Positions 15,712-24,600 of a stretch of 64,000 nt of DNA are shown one piece after another; position 1 is the first letter of the stretch, and each line of letters opens with the position of its first letter. The notes under the pieces are model-generated. The model was not told the origin of the DNA, ran no database searches, and was given only the letters and a program-made list of their open reading frames with translations. The stretch lies in contig NZ_JAHXZR010000013.1 of assembly GCF_019740315.1 (NCBI RefSeq), forward strand, positions 97,472-161,471. Direction: 5' to 3'. This stretch comes from Oceanobacter mangrovi. Lineage in GTDB: Bacteria > Pseudomonadota > Gammaproteobacteria > Pseudomonadales > Oceanobacteraceae. Position numbers and translations under genes: made by a program.

Positions 15712-16638
15712 TTATTGATCCAGCCGCTCTACCGCATAAGGCCCCTGCTGGAGGTTGCGAATCAGGTAATCAACACAGGTTTTCATCCGTACGGAATTCG
15801 ATGAGCGCATTGGCGTGACTGCCCAGATATCTGCCTGCTGACGATATTCCGGCAATACCCGCACCATTTTGCCCTGTCGAATCAGCTCCACTACGTCCCA
15901 TTCCGCCAACAGAATGATGCCATGCCCCGCCACCGCCCAGTTTTTGACTATGTCACTGTGGTGCGAACGGGTGCTGCGGCTGTCGACCCGCACGGTCTCG
16001 GTACCATTCGGCCCCTGCAAACGCCAGGAACCATGGCCAATATCACCATGTTTGTAGAGCAGACAATCGTGCTGGGTCAGTTCCCAGATGGATTTGGGCT
16101 CGCCGCGCCGCTGCAGGTATTCCGGTGCTGCAACCAGTACCCGGCTGGATTCCTGTACCAGCTGGGAAACCACATGAGGCTCTCCCACTGTGCCGTTACG
16201 AATATCGATATCAATGCCTTCTTCGAGCAGGTCCACCCGGTGGTCAACCAGTTCCAGCCAGACATCAAGGCTGGGATATTCCCGCACCAGTTCAGACAGA
16301 ATCGGCGCTACGTGCTCACGTCCCAACCTCAGACTGGTGGCAATTCGCAATGACCCGGTCGGCAACTCCTGGCTGCTGGTCACTTCCTTTTCCAGCGCAT
16401 CAGCCGACTCCAGAATTTTTTCTGCCCAGCTGTGCGCAACACTGCCCTCACGGGTGATCTGGATGGTGCGGGTGGTGCGATTGAACAGCCGGGTACTCAG
16501 CTTCAGCTCCAGATCTGAGATGCGTTTGCTGATGTAGGCGGCGGAATAGCCCAGTTCCGTCGCGGCCCGCGAAAAACTGCCATTACGAACCACACAGCAG
16601 AACACTGTGAGATCCATCAAATCCCATCGATTCTTCAT
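15712..16638 (-). CDS. LysR family transcriptional regulator
   Basis: Regulator of 308 aa with an N-terminal helix-turn-helix (residues 5-65, FSRAATELGYSAAYISKRI) and a type 2 periplasmic-binding-like effector domain. The tail (MRTCVDYLIRNL-like) resembles the LysR subgroup that includes DmlR and similar regulators of organic-acid genes. It diverges from the Gfo/Idh/MocA-tctCBA unit across a 96-bp AT-rich gap and is followed by the VOC/TIM-barrel pair on its own strand, so it probably controls both. It is unrelated in detail to the PcaQ-type regulator at 4751-5713. Effector unknown. Confidence 0.9.
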   Translation of the reverse strand: MKNRWDLMDLTVFCCVVRNGSFSRAATELGYSAAYISKRISDLELKLSTRLFNRTTRTIQITREGSVAHSWAEKILESADALEKEVTSSQELPTGSLRIATSLRLGREHVAPILSELVREYPSLDVWLELVDHRVDLLEEGIDIDIRNGTVGEPHVVSQLVQESSRVLVAAPEYLQRRGEPKSIWELTQHDCLLYKHGDIGHGSWRLQGPNGTETVRVDSRSTRSHHSDIVKNWAVAGHGIILLAEWDVVELIRQGKMVRVLPEYRQQADIWAVTPMRSSNSVRMKTCVDYLIRNLQQGPYAVERLDQ

Positions 16639-16734
16639 TATTAGTTACAAATAATTCAAATGTTTCGCTAATTATTATTCATTTAATCATGAGATAGCAT
16701 CCTTCCCCAGTCTTCCTGCACTCAAAATATAACT

Positions 16735-17820
16735 ATGACAGGTATGAACAAATTCCGAATTGCCGTGGTCGGTAATAGCCCAAGCGCCCATCAGTACATT
16801 GAGCGCATCATTCGCCATCCTCATTGTGAACTGGCGGCCATCGTTGAGCCATCAAAGCCCGCGCTGGTATTGGCCTGTCATCTGCAGGTTGCCTGGTTCC
16901 CGAGCCTCAATGAATTGTTGAACAGCGATAAGCCCGATGCGGTGATTGTCTGTTCCGCCACGGAACAGCATCTGCAACAGGCGATTTTCTGTATCGTTGC
17001 GCGGGTCCCGGTGATGCTCTCGGCCCCGCTGGTCAGTTCACTCGATGCCGCCCGCGAATTACAACATGCGTTAGATTGCCTGCCATCCATTTGCCTGATG
17101 GCCAAGCCACTGCAATACAACGACCGACTGCAAGCATTCCGGCAACAACTCGCCGATCCAACAGCCGGCCAGCTTATGTCAATTGAAGGCATACTGAATA
17201 TTCGTCGCCAACCACTGCCGTTTTGGGCCGCTAAACACAACCCAAACACCTGGCTGACTGATGATGAGTCCTTGATCAGCCTGCTGCCGCAGCTCTGGAT
17301 ACTGCAAGCTGTCGCCGGAGACATCCATAAAATTGCAGCGGTTCCTGACGGTGTACGGCCAGCCAATGGGCCATACAGCCCAACCATTGAGCTCGAATTT
17401 GCCAACGGTATACAGGGGCGATTCCGCCTCAACAGCAGCGCCCTGATCAGTAACCTGACCGGCACCCCGGCCAGCGATCCGGACGATGATGGTCTGACTG
17501 AATTCGCCGATTTCAGCTTCCACACCAACACCGGCACGCTGCAGCTGCACACAAACGGAACAGCCTTCAGGTGTCACTTGCCGATCGGGCAACCCAATAT
17601 CCACGCCAACAACCGTCCATCCGGCACGGACTGCCTGAGTGCGCAACTTGAGCATTTTTATCTGCTGCTGTGCCGGCGCCAGCCAGAGTCTCGTTCGGTG
17701 GCAGAATTTATTCAGCAGCTGGAATTGGCGAAACAGATTTTTCAGGCCATGGCGGGCAAATATCCAGCCCTGCATTTGCCTGTTACTCACGATCTGCCAG
17801 TCTTAACTGATACTCTTTAA
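16735..17820 (+). CDS. Gfo/Idh/MocA-like protein lacking catalytic motifs
   Basis: A 361-aa protein with the layout of the Gfo/Idh/MocA oxidoreductases: an N-terminal Rossmann domain (1-120) and a C-terminal alpha/beta domain. The usual GxGxxG loop reads VVGNSPSAHQ (11-20), losing the second glycine. The EKP motif carrying the catalytic lysine reads SAP (96-98). The DxGxH block is absent from the segment near residues 175-195. NAD-dependent dehydrogenase activity is therefore unlikely. ATG 16735 or 16744 could be the start; neither has a strong ribosome site. It leads the tctCBA operon, which it may serve as a sensor, chaperone or altered enzyme. Confidence 0.78.
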   Translation: MTGMNKFRIAVVGNSPSAHQYIERIIRHPHCELAAIVEPSKPALVLACHLQVAWFPSLNELLNSDKPDAVIVCSATEQHLQQAIFCIVARVPVMLSAPLVSSLDAARELQHALDCLPSICLMAKPLQYNDRLQAFRQQLADPTAGQLMSIEGILNIRRQPLPFWAAKHNPNTWLTDDESLISLLPQLWILQAVAGDIHKIAAVPDGVRPANGPYSPTIELEFANGIQGRFRLNSSALISNLTGTPASDPDDDGLTEFADFSFHTNTGTLQLHTNGTAFRCHLPIGQPNIHANNRPSGTDCLSAQLEHFYLLLCRRQPESRSVAEFIQQLELAKQIFQAMAGKYPALHLPVTHDLPVLTDTL

Positions 17821-17847
17821 CAACGACAAGAATAATCGGAGCACAAC

Positions 17848-18846
17848 ATGAAGAAGTTTTTGGCAACAACCCTTGCTGCCCTGAGCCTGATTGCAGGCCA
17901 GGCCAACGCCGCAGAGTATCCGACCAAGGATATTCAGGGTGTCATTATGTGGGGCGCGGGCGGTTCAACCGATACCGTTATGCGTTCCGTCACCCCGCAC
18001 GTCGAAAAGCTGCTGGGTGCTGATGTGATCATGACCAACAAAACCGGCGGTGTCGGCGCCATCGCGACCAAATACGTTTTCACTCGCAAGGCCGATGGTT
18101 ACACCTTGTTGATGGGCGCCGAAAACCCGCAGATGTACAAAGTGCTGGGGCTGGCGCCCATTGATTACAGCGACATGATTCCAATCAGCATCCTCGCCCG
18201 TGGCACTCCGATCATGGTGGCCAGCAACGATGCGCCCTACAACAACATGCAGGAATTGATTGATTACGTTAAGGCCAACCCGGGCAAGGTGAAGGCTGGT
18301 TCCACCGGTCAGGGCGGTATGGCGTCGATTGTGATGTCGATGCTGCAGTCGCAGGTCAAGCTGGATACCACCACCATTCCCTATGATGGTGATGGCCCGG
18401 CACTGACCGCTCTGCAAGGCGGTGCCATTGACATCATGCCAGCGGTGCTGGGGGCCGCGATTGAACACGTGAAAGCTGGTCGCATGAAGGTGATTGGTCT
18501 GATTGATGTTGACGCCAATCCACTGCTGCCCAACGTTACCCCGATCACAGAGACCCTGCCTGGCCTGAAGTCCATGCTGCCATGGGGCCCATTCTTTGGT
18601 GTATTCGTCAAGGCAGGCACACCGGCCAATATCGTCAGCAAACTGTCTGATGCTTTCAACGCCGGCGCTCAAACCGACGACTTCAAGGCACTGATGGCAC
18701 AGCGTGGCTACACTGTGATGGGTATCTCCGGTGACACGGCCAAAACCTTCCTGGAAAGCTACCGATCCGTTTCTTCCTGGCTGGTCTATGATGCCGGCTT
18801 CGCCAAACAGTCTCCGGACAAGTTCGGTATCAAACGCCCGCAATAA
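17848..18846 (+). CDS. tctC: Tripartite tricarboxylate transporter substrate-binding protein (TctC/BugD family)
   Basis: Periplasmic binding protein of 332 aa for a TTT-family importer. It begins with a signal peptide (MKKFLATTLAALSLIAGQANA) and shows Bug-family features: the ligand loop GAGGSTDTVMR near residue 37, GAIATKYV near 70, and PYDGDGPALTALQGGAIDI near 180. TTT ligands include citrate, other carboxylates and aromatic acids; this one cannot be assigned. CGGAG precedes the ATG. It is followed by a long inverted repeat and then tctB and tctA, a complete system. Confidence 0.92.
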   Translation: MKKFLATTLAALSLIAGQANAAEYPTKDIQGVIMWGAGGSTDTVMRSVTPHVEKLLGADVIMTNKTGGVGAIATKYVFTRKADGYTLLMGAENPQMYKVLGLAPIDYSDMIPISILARGTPIMVASNDAPYNNMQELIDYVKANPGKVKAGSTGQGGMASIVMSMLQSQVKLDTTTIPYDGDGPALTALQGGAIDIMPAVLGAAIEHVKAGRMKVIGLIDVDANPLLPNVTPITETLPGLKSMLPWGPFFGVFVKAGTPANIVSKLSDAFNAGAQTDDFKALMAQRGYTVMGISGDTAKTFLESYRSVSSWLVYDAGFAKQSPDKFGIKRPQ

Positions 18847-18884
18847 TACAGCCCACGGCCAGCGCCCCGCGCTGGTGTTCGATC

Positions 18885-18916
18885 GGCCATCCCACAACCA
18901 GGGTTGTGGGATGGCC
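18885..18916 (+). promoter_or_regulatory. 15-bp inverted repeat between tctC and tctB
   Basis: GGCCATCCCACAACC (18885-18899) is followed after two bases by its exact reverse complement (18902-18916). There is no U-tract. Such a hairpin after a binding-protein gene would protect the upstream mRNA end or reduce permease expression. Confidence 0.8.
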
Positions 18917-18948
18917 AGAATCCGCTTATCAATAACAAGGGGTTACCA

Positions 18949-19467
18949 ATGTCTGTCGACATTATGACCATCCCGAAAAAACCTGGTGAAACCCTGTTTG
19001 GTTTCCTGATGTTGGCATTGAGCCTGTTGCTGTTCTGGCAATCCTGGAAAATTGCCGGATTTTCCTCTCTCAGTTCAGCGGGTGTCTTGCCTTTGGCAGC
19101 TTCCGGTTTAATGGTAATCAGCTGTGTGATTGCTCTGGTCGACGATTTCCGCCGCCCTTCCCATGACGGTGAATGGCATGAGTTTTTTCAGCACGTCCTG
19201 CCATTAACCGTTGCCCTGATGATCGCGGTGATTTTCCTGTTCGCCATCATGCTGGACACCGTTGGGTTTATTATCACCGCCTTCCTGTTCCTGTTTGGCA
19301 GCATTCAGTTACTGCATCGCCGGGGCATTGGCAAATCCTTGCTGATTGCGGCAGTAGCGCTGGTACTGGTGTATCTGGTGTTCCGGATTATTTTTGTTGT
19401 CGTGCTGCCAGAGGGCATTATTCCTGAACAGGATATGCTGTCTGCCATTACTGCCTGGCTGGAGTGA
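18949..19467 (+). CDS. tctB: Tripartite tricarboxylate transporter small subunit TctB
   Basis: Small membrane subunit of about 172 aa with four hydrophobic segments, as expected for TctB. The long acidic/polar loop near residues 70-85 separates two helix pairs. An upstream in-frame ATG at 18904 lies within the inverted repeat; ATG 18949 has AAGGGG eight bases upstream and is preferred. tctA follows after nine bases. Confidence 0.87.
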   Translation: MSVDIMTIPKKPGETLFGFLMLALSLLLFWQSWKIAGFSSLSSAGVLPLAASGLMVISCVIALVDDFRRPSHDGEWHEFFQHVLPLTVALMIAVIFLFAIMLDTVGFIITAFLFLFGSIQLLHRRGIGKSLLIAAVALVLVYLVFRIIFVVVLPEGIIPEQDMLSAITAWLE

Positions 19468-19476
19468 GACAGATCC

Positions 19477-20979
19477 ATGGAAGCCTTAAGTTATTTTGCC
19501 AGCTCGTGGATTCACCCCGAATTACTGGCGCTCACTGCGCTGGGAACCTTCCTCGGCATTTATGTCGGCGCAATTCCCGGCCTATCCGTCACCATGGCGG
19601 TTTCGATCCTGATTTCCTTCACCTTCTCCTGGGACGTCAATAACGCCCTCTGCCTGATGGTGGGAATTTACATGGGTGGTGTATACGGCGGCTCCCGTAC
19701 CGCCATTTTGCTGAATATTCCCGGTGCTCCATCGGCCATTGCCACCGCGCTGGATGGTTACCCGATGGCGCAACGCGGTGAAGCCGGTCAGGCTATTGGC
19801 CTGTCGACGGTGATGTCGGTTATCGGTGGTTTTGTCGGCATTATCGTGCTGGCGGTAGCTGCCCCGACCGTCAGTGAATTTGCCATCAAATTCCAGCCGC
19901 GAGACTACCTGATGCTGGGTCTGCTGGGTATTTTGCTGGTTGGTTCGCTATCCGGTGAGAGCCTTTCCAAAGGGATTTTTGCCGGTGCTCTGGGCATTCT
20001 GATCGGTACCGTTGGACTTGATCCGATGACTGCGGAAGAACGCTTCACCTTTGGTGTGGTGGAGCTGTGGAACGGTATCAACCCGGTGGCGGTCATGATC
20101 GGTATGTTTGGTATCGCCGAAGCCCTCAATCAGCTGCACCATCTGGATAAAACCGCCGTCAAACAGAAGGTCGACAAGATCATCCCGTCCTGGAAGGACA
20201 TCAAAAAATACCTGCCACTGTCGTTACAAAGCTCCTCAATTGGCGTGGTCGTTGGTTCCCTGCCCGGCACTGGCGGCGACATTGCCGCGTTGATGGCTTA
20301 CGACCAGGCCAAACGCTCAACCCGCAATCCTGAAGTGCCGTTTGGCAAAGGCGCCAGGGAAGGTTTGATTGCTCCGGAAGCAGCCAATAACGCTGCCGTT
20401 GGTGGTGCCTATATTCCGATGCTGACGCTGGGTATTCCCGGTGATGCCGTGACCGCCGTTTTTATTGGCGCGCTGTTTATTCATGGCCTGAACCCTGGCC
20501 CCATGCTGCTCACTGAAAAGCCGGAAATGTTCTGGTTTACCGTTGGCAACCTGACGCTGGCGAATATCTTTGTGCTGATTTTTGGCCTGACCGGTATCAA
20601 GCTGTTTACCAAAATCGTCGAAATGCCCAAAGGCATTCTGATTCCGCTGATTTTCCTGCTATCCATTGTTGGTGCCTACGCCATTAACAACTCGATTGCG
20701 GATATCTGGTGGATGCTCGGATTCGGGGTATTGGGATATTTTATGAAGCTCTACGGCTATCAGGTTGGCCCGGTGATTCTGGGCGTGATCCTCAGCCGTC
20801 TGATTGATGAAAACTGGCGGCGGGCGATCATGTCGGAACGCGGTGAAATCGATTCACTGTTCGTCAATCTGTTTGCCAGCCCGCTGTCGGTCACGCTGTT
20901 CTGCATTATCTGTCTGGTATTTATTTCCCAGACACCGATCTGGACTCGCTGGCTGAAGCCACGTCTGATTCGTTCCTGA
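19477..20979 (+). CDS. tctA: Tripartite tricarboxylate transporter large permease TctA
   Basis: Large membrane subunit, 500 aa, the normal TctA length. It has the family's two signature regions: GAIPGLSVTMAVSILISFTF near residue 33 and GSLPGTGGDIAALMAYDQAK near 262. It also has GGVYGGSRTAILLNIPGAP near 67 and GGAYIPMLTLGIPGDAVTA near 308. It imports the solute delivered by TctC using an ion gradient. A strong terminator follows within 25 bases of the stop, ending the operon that begins with the Gfo-like gene. Confidence 0.95.
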   Translation: MEALSYFASSWIHPELLALTALGTFLGIYVGAIPGLSVTMAVSILISFTFSWDVNNALCLMVGIYMGGVYGGSRTAILLNIPGAPSAIATALDGYPMAQRGEAGQAIGLSTVMSVIGGFVGIIVLAVAAPTVSEFAIKFQPRDYLMLGLLGILLVGSLSGESLSKGIFAGALGILIGTVGLDPMTAEERFTFGVVELWNGINPVAVMIGMFGIAEALNQLHHLDKTAVKQKVDKIIPSWKDIKKYLPLSLQSSSIGVVVGSLPGTGGDIAALMAYDQAKRSTRNPEVPFGKGAREGLIAPEAANNAAVGGAYIPMLTLGIPGDAVTAVFIGALFIHGLNPGPMLLTEKPEMFWFTVGNLTLANIFVLIFGLTGIKLFTKIVEMPKGILIPLIFLLSIVGAYAINNSIADIWWMLGFGVLGYFMKLYGYQVGPVILGVILSRLIDENWRRAIMSERGEIDSLFVNLFASPLSVTLFCIICLVFISQTPIWTRWLKPRLIRS

Positions 20980-20992
20980 GAGCTGCTGCAGT

Positions 20993-21028
20993 AACAAAAA
21001 CGCCCCGATAAGTCGGGGCGTTTTTGTT
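20993..21028. terminator. Bidirectional terminator after tctA
   Basis: An 8-bp stem CGCCCCGA/TCGGGGCG (21001-21020) has five A before it and five T after it. It can end tctA on the plus strand and the SnoaL-like gene on the minus strand. Confidence 0.92.
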
Positions 21029-21057
21029 TATAAATCTGGATCAGGTGCTGGCTTGAA

Positions 21058-21483
21058 TCAGGCAACAGCCACCGTCAGCTGGCGTTGCAGATGGGCGATA
21101 TCGACCATCATGTTGATATGGCGAACCTTGCCGCGTTGCAATGTCCAGGTAATCGCACAGGTAATACCAACCAGTTTGTTATTTGGCTGAAATCCGAATA
21201 CCGGCTTATTGAACGTGCCACATATGGTCATCACACTGATACCACGGTCACCCTCGACCATGATGTCTTCGATCGCCAGATCGAAATCTGTGATGGCGGA
21301 ATGGAGGTATTCTACTTCCTTGGCAAAATCATCAAATTCCCGGGATTGCATGGACTCGGATGCGTGAAACAGGAAGTCCCTACTCACCATTTGCCGCACA
21401 ATGTTGAATCGACCTTTCCCCCAGGCATTGTGGATAAACTGCGCTATCAAAAGCTTCTGTTCACTAGCCATTGCCATTTCCAT
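21058..21483 (-). CDS. SnoaL/NTF2-fold protein
   Basis: A 141-aa soluble protein with the NTF2-like pattern of the SnoaL/ester-cyclase group: a helical start (QKLLIAQFIHNAWGKGRFNIVRQMVSRDFLFHA) followed by curved beta strands (FDLAIEDIMVEGDRGISVMTICGTF, then ITCAITWTLQRGKVRHINMMVD); these are described in pieces and not all residues are motif. Such proteins act as small hydrolases, isomerases or binding proteins, and no function can be assigned. Three ATGs (21483, 21477, 21471) could start it, none with a strong ribosome site. It lies after fliD where fliS often sits, but it is not FliS. Confidence 0.6.
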   Translation of the reverse strand: MEMAMASEQKLLIAQFIHNAWGKGRFNIVRQMVSRDFLFHASESMQSREFDDFAKEVEYLHSAITDFDLAIEDIMVEGDRGISVMTICGTFNKPVFGFQPNNKLVGITCAITWTLQRGKVRHINMMVDIAHLQRQLTVAVA

Positions 21484-21614
21484 GGGTTGTTTATTTATTC
21501 GGCAGTGATTCTAGTTACAACTAATTACACCAGCTATCGGAAGCCGAAGGATTCGTGATCTGGTTCAATAATTCCGGATAACCGGTCTGTAATAACCTGT
21601 CAGCGGTCAATTAA

Positions 21615-24600
21615 TCAGTTATTTTTCGCCGCGTTCAGCACCTCAAATTGCTGCTTCACATAGTCCAGCGTGGTGTTAAGTGTCTGGATAATGGCGTCAT
21701 TATAGGAAAACTGCGATTTCAGCCGCGCCTCCTGAGCCGTCATCCGATCATCCAGATCTTCTTTCTCTTGTTCTATAGCCGTTTGCTGGTCAGTTAATGA
21801 GTTCAATTTGGTGTTGATCACACTGTCACTACCAGACAACAAGGACTCCATTAAATCCGCCAGTTGGTCACCAAAGCCGGATACATAAGTCACTGTGCCA
21901 CGATCACCGACAGAGCCACCGGTAATTTTAAGACGCAAGCCCGAAGCATCATCAACCTGCCCTACCGCATCAGAACCCCGTTCCCCATCGCCGATGCCTT
22001 TGACGAAACCAAAGATCGACGCTGCTTCGGCACTAACGGAGGTAATTTCCACCACTGAGTCACTGCCGGTGGTATTCGAAATAATGCCGAACTTGTTGTA
22101 GGCAAATGAGGTAGCGTCGGTTGAGAAATCGACACTCACCGAAATGTTTTCAGACTTGAACGCCGAAGTGTTGTTTATAGCCGTTTCGAGCGCGCTGGCC
22201 AGCGCCCCGCCACTGATGTAGGTCGCCGGATAATTCAGCTGCACCTCAGCTTCAACACCATCAATATTGATACTGAAGGTGCTGTTATCGGCATCCAGTA
22301 CCACGCTGCTGGAGAAATCGGCTGCTTCTCCACCGAGGTAATAACCCGGCTTGGCAGCCACGTTACCGTCCACGGCACGCAGGTACTGGCCGTTCCCGGT
22401 CGCGGTCACACCATTAATGGTACCGGCAACGTCCTGGCCGGTCGGAATCTCTTCGGAATACAGGCTGACGTCCTGCAAGCCCAGGTAGGAAATGGCGGTC
22501 GAATCGAGATCGGTAAAACCAACCCGGGTGCTCTGGCCGCCAATGGTGATGTTAAACGAGCCCTTGTCGTCATCAGCATTGTAGTTGTAGGCCACCTCAA
22601 CATTGAGGTCATAACCATAATCCCGCTCTGACGTGGTCAGACCCAGACCGTCGTAACCATTGCTGGATACTTCAGCACTCATGCCCAGCGTGGTAGCGGC
22701 ACTGCCAGCCAGATTGGATACTTCAATACTGGCGTTGGAACCCAGCGTCGCAGCATTCTTGATGCCATGCTGGCTGACAGTTTCAAAATACAGCTGGCCA
22801 AGGTCATCAACCTTCGCAACCACATCACCGGCAGAGAAATTACCCGAAGCCACCAGCGCTTCATCCAGCGCCAGCTGAATCACAGACAGGTTGGAATCGG
22901 CATCGTTAGTGCCTGCGGTACCGTCACCATCCACCGTCACGTCGATGGCGGTGCCTCCCACGGTGAGGGTGAAACTGGCGTTGTCACCAGTGAAATCAAT
23001 ACCGGTAGTGATGTCGCCAAACGACGAGGTGTAGGCACCACGGCCGTCAGCTGCGACTTCAATATATTCTTCGTGCCCCGTGGCCACGGTGGTCAGCTTG
23101 AGGCCGGTGCCATCCAGACTGGCCGTCACCACGCCACTGCCATAGGCAGCATCAATGGCACTCTGGATATCCGCCAGGTTGTCACCGGTCGAGCTGTTGA
23201 TAATGATTTCCTGCTCGTCGCCGGAAACGTTCAGAGTAAAACCGGCATTGGTGGTGCCAAAATCAATCAGCGAGCTGATGTCGCGGGAACCGGTCGTGGT
23301 TTCCGCCCCTTCCACCTTCGGTGCCAGGTTGGCGTCGGCATCAATACTGGCCTGCAAGCTAGCCTGCAACTGCGCTGCCAGATCGTTACCGGTGGCGTAG
23401 GTACCGGCTGGCAAGGTCACCAGCGAATCGCCTGATGTACCATCCACCTGAACCCGAAACGACACGTCAGAGCCAAAGGTCAGCCCCGCGTCCTTACCAT
23501 TGGTTTGTGCACCATCCGTGGCATCCAGCCCCAGCAGCACGTCGGCAGTACTGGAACCCGCAGCGGTAATTTCAATCGACTTGCTGGCGCCGGTGCCGGT
23601 AGTGGTGAAAATCAGATAGCCACTGTCATCAAACGAAGCCGTGACCTGGCCAGACAACGCAGTACTGTCGATCGCCGTCTGAATCGCCTGCAGGGTGTCC
23701 TGGCGGTCACCAAAAATACCGTCGCCGTTGAGGTCGTTACCGGACGCGCTCTGACTCACAGTGACGTCCACCGCCGCCGCACCGTCAACCGACAGCGAGA
23801 ACGTGGCATTGTTGCTGGCGAAGTTGATACCGGCACTTTCTGCGACTGAACGGGTTCCCGCCAGCGTGCTGGCACCACGACCATTAAACGCAGAGGCGTC
23901 CAGCGTGGTTAATTCAACGCCTTTGTAGGTACCCGAGTTGAGCGTATTAAAGCCGAGGGTATTGGCAGTGTTTTCATCCACACTGGTGAAATACACCTTC
24001 GACGAGGAGCCGTAGGTGTTGGAAATAATGTTGAAGGACGACTGGGTTTCATCGTACTCCACCGATACCGAATAGCCCTTGTTGGCAATGTTGTCGGAAC
24101 TGTTGATCTGCAGCGCCAGCTCCCGGGAAAGGTCGTCTGCGCTGCTGTAACTACCCTTGGTCAGCGTTACACGCGACGTTGTACCGTTGACGTTAATGGT
24201 GAACTGGTCGTTGGTGTCGTCGATCACGACCGGTGAGCTGAAATCCAGCCCGGCCACGCTGCCGCCCTCATAAATCGCCTGGGTCGCCAGCTGGGTTACG
24301 ACCACATCGTAGGTGCCTGGCTTGGTATTGATCGAATCGTTCACATAAGTGATCTGGCTATCGGTGGTGGTACCGGTTTTGGCCAGAATTCCCACGACAG
24401 AGCTGCGCGATTCAGTCAGCGCGGTTTTAAACGCTGATGTGTCAAAGGTCAGCAGATAGCCATTGTTTTGGTCGGTGTTGACGCCCAGCTCGGTCAACGA
24501 GCGGTAGGACGTGCCCGACAAGCCAGTAATAGGTTGGCTGATCAGCGAACGGATCTGCGATTGAATACTGCGCAGGGTCGAGTCACCCAGCAGAATACCG

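Noticed and set aside
17965..18897. A 310-codon open frame on the minus strand
   Set aside because: It is antisense to tctC, is His/Gln-rich and resembles no known family.
22767..23435. A 222-codon plus-strand frame opposite fliD
   Set aside because: Antisense to the repeat region of fliD, no ribosome site and no known domain; several similar frames occur opposite the flagellin gene.
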